Source: a bacterium
GTDB lineage: Bacteria > Desulfobacterota > GWC2-55-46
Length of the DNA stretch: 6,289 bases
Assembly (NCBI GenBank): GCA_004298725.1
Contig: SCQA01000219.1
Coordinates: 1-6,289, forward strand
Direction of reading: 5' to 3'
Shown here piece by piece: positions 5,164-6,289 of the stretch. The position numbers and the translations under genes were made by a program. Below the pieces are notes generated by a model, which was not told the origin of the DNA, ran no database searches, and was given only the letters and a program-made list of their open reading frames with translations. Positions within the stretch are counted from its first letter, which is position 1. Each line of letters starts with the position of its first letter.

Positions 5164-6289
5164 ATGTCCGTGTCCAGAACAGCGGCTGATTCCGGTTTTT
5201 TTAATGAGGTTCTCTCTTCCCTTGAAAACGCCAACAGATACCTTAAACTTCCTGATGCGATATATCAGCGGCTTAGAACGCCGCGGCGTTCCCTGATAGT
5301 GTCCGTGCCCGTGGAAATGGACAACGGTTCGGTGGAGTTTTTTACAGGCTACCGCGTACAGTATGATTTTGCCAGAGGCCCGGCCAAAGGCGGCGTACGT
5401 TATCATCCGAAGGTTTCGCTTGACGAAATAACCGCGCTTGCCGCGCTTATGACATGGAAATGCGCCGTGGTGGACATACCTTTTGGCGGAGCAAAAGGCG
5501 GCGTATCATGCGACGCCGCAAAACTCAGCAGAGATGAAAAAAAACGCCTCACCCGAAGATACACATACGAAATAGGCCTTTTTATCGGACCGGAACAGGA
5601 TATACCAGCGCCGGACATGTACACCGACGAGCAAACAATGGCATGGATGATGGACACATACTCCATGATGAAGGGCTTTGCCGTGCCAGGCGTTGTCACC
5701 GGCAAGCCCGTATGCGTGGGCGGGTCGCTTGGGCGGCTTAAAGCGACGTCTATGGGCCTTGTAATAGTGGTGGAAGAGGCGTTAAAACACCTTAATATGC
5801 GGATGGACGGGCTTACCGTAATCGTGCTTGGTTTTGGTAAGGTCGGCTACCACGCCTGCGCCATATTTGAGAGCAGAGGAGCGAAGATAATAGGCATTGC
5901 GGACTCTAAGGGAGCGCTTTATAACAAGAACGGTATTGATATTACCGCGGTCTCCGCCCATAAAAAATCTACCGGCGGCTTTGCCGGTTTTAACGGAGCC
6001 GAACCATTAACTCTTGACGAGCTGTTAACCATGCCAGTGGACGTGCTTGCCCCCTCGGCCATAGAAGGGCAGATACACAAAGGCAACGCCGCCAAAATAA
6101 AGGCGAAAATCATCGCCGAAGGCGCGAATAACCCGGTAACCGGCGAAGCCAACAAAATACTGATTGATAACGGCGCCTTTATTTTGCCGGACATACTGGC
6201 TAACGCGGGCGGCGTAGTGGTGTCGTACTTTGAATGGGTGCAGGACCTGCAACGGTTCTTCTGGACAGAAGCGGAAATAAACTCCAAAC
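5164..6289 (+). CDS. gdhA: Glutamate dehydrogenase, C-terminus cut by window edge
   Basis: This enzyme interconverts glutamate and 2-oxoglutarate plus ammonia using NAD(P). The frame is open for 375 codons to the right edge. Family members of this type have about 415-425 residues, so roughly 40-50 are missing. The N-terminal domain has GPAKGGVRYHP with Lys75, MTWKCAVVDIPFGGAKGGV with Lys99 and the catalytic Lys111, and IPAPD with the catalytic Asp151, followed by QTMAWMMDTYSMMKG and VTGKP. The Rossmann domain begins near residue 216 with VIVLGFGKVG. The fifth position of that glycine loop is Lys where Asn is usual. IIAEGANNPVT and ILPDILANAGGVVVSYFEWVQ follow, as in glutamate rather than leucine or phenylalanine dehydrogenases. 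Asp247 after the second strand (GIADSKG) hints at NAD preference, but I cannot settle the cofactor. The start is supported by a GAGGTG ribosome site. Confidence 0.94.
   Translation, partial: MSVSRTAADSGFFNEVLSSLENANRYLKLPDAIYQRLRTPRRSLIVSVPVEMDNGSVEFFTGYRVQYDFARGPAKGGVRYHPKVSLDEITALAALMTWKCAVVDIPFGGAKGGVSCDAAKLSRDEKKRLTRRYTYEIGLFIGPEQDIPAPDMYTDEQTMAWMMDTYSMMKGFAVPGVVTGKPVCVGGSLGRLKATSMGLVIVVEEALKHLNMRMDGLTVIVLGFGKVGYHACAIFESRGAKIIGIADSKGALYNKNGIDITAVSAHKKSTGGFAGFNGAEPLTLDELLTMPVDVLAPSAIEGQIHKGNAAKIKAKIIAEGANNPVTGEANKILIDNGAFILPDILANAGGVVVSYFEWVQDLQRFFWTEAEINSK

Noticed and set aside
5053..6287. Minus-strand frames opposite the glutamate dehydrogenase gene and the plus-strand 77-residue frame at 5063-5296
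   Set aside because: Overlap the well-supported dehydrogenase or the glmU end in other frames, with no ribosome sites or domains.

Overview
This is a bacterial chromosomal segment with compact metabolic genes and intermediate GC content. It holds two divergent blocks separated by a 418-bp control region. The lineage cannot be fixed from the sequence alone. The trpE-trpG-trpD order and the protein motifs are ordinary for many Gram-negative-type and uncultured phyla. I see no CRISPR array, tRNA, rRNA, transposase or phage gene.

Left block, minus strand, read from right to left. A consensus sigma-70 promoter (TTGACA-18 bp-TATAAT) at 3581-3610 drives a leader of about 300 nt, followed by trpE (1775-3271), trpG (976-1545) and trpD (959 to the left edge, cut near its C-terminus). 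Together these make anthranilate from chorismate and glutamine, then attach phosphoribose to it: the first two steps of tryptophan synthesis. A 229-bp gap between trpE and trpG carries a GC-rich inverted-repeat element and a short open frame that may be a gene remnant. trpG and trpD are only 16 bp apart.

The control region is the most interesting part. The trp leader can encode a 26-residue peptide with one Trp codon. Its ATG falls at or next to the predicted transcription start, so it would be leaderless. A G/C-rich strand just after the Trp codon can pair with the left arm of a perfect 15-bp hairpin (3432-3464). The arrangement matches classical ribosome-mediated trp attenuation: stalling at Trp frees the antiterminator, and reading to the stop codon masks it and lets the terminator form. 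The single Trp codon and the weak U-tract are caveats.

Right block, plus strand. glmU (3708-5099) encodes the bifunctional enzyme that makes UDP-N-acetylglucosamine. Its promoter also predicts a transcript starting about 2 nt before the ATG, with no Shine-Dalgarno sequence. A glutamate dehydrogenase gene (5164 to the right edge, cut before its C-terminus) follows 64 bp later, has a good ribosome binding site, and is probably co-transcribed. In this window, genes predicted to be at transcript 5' ends lack Shine-Dalgarno sequences, while the other genes have at least partial ones.
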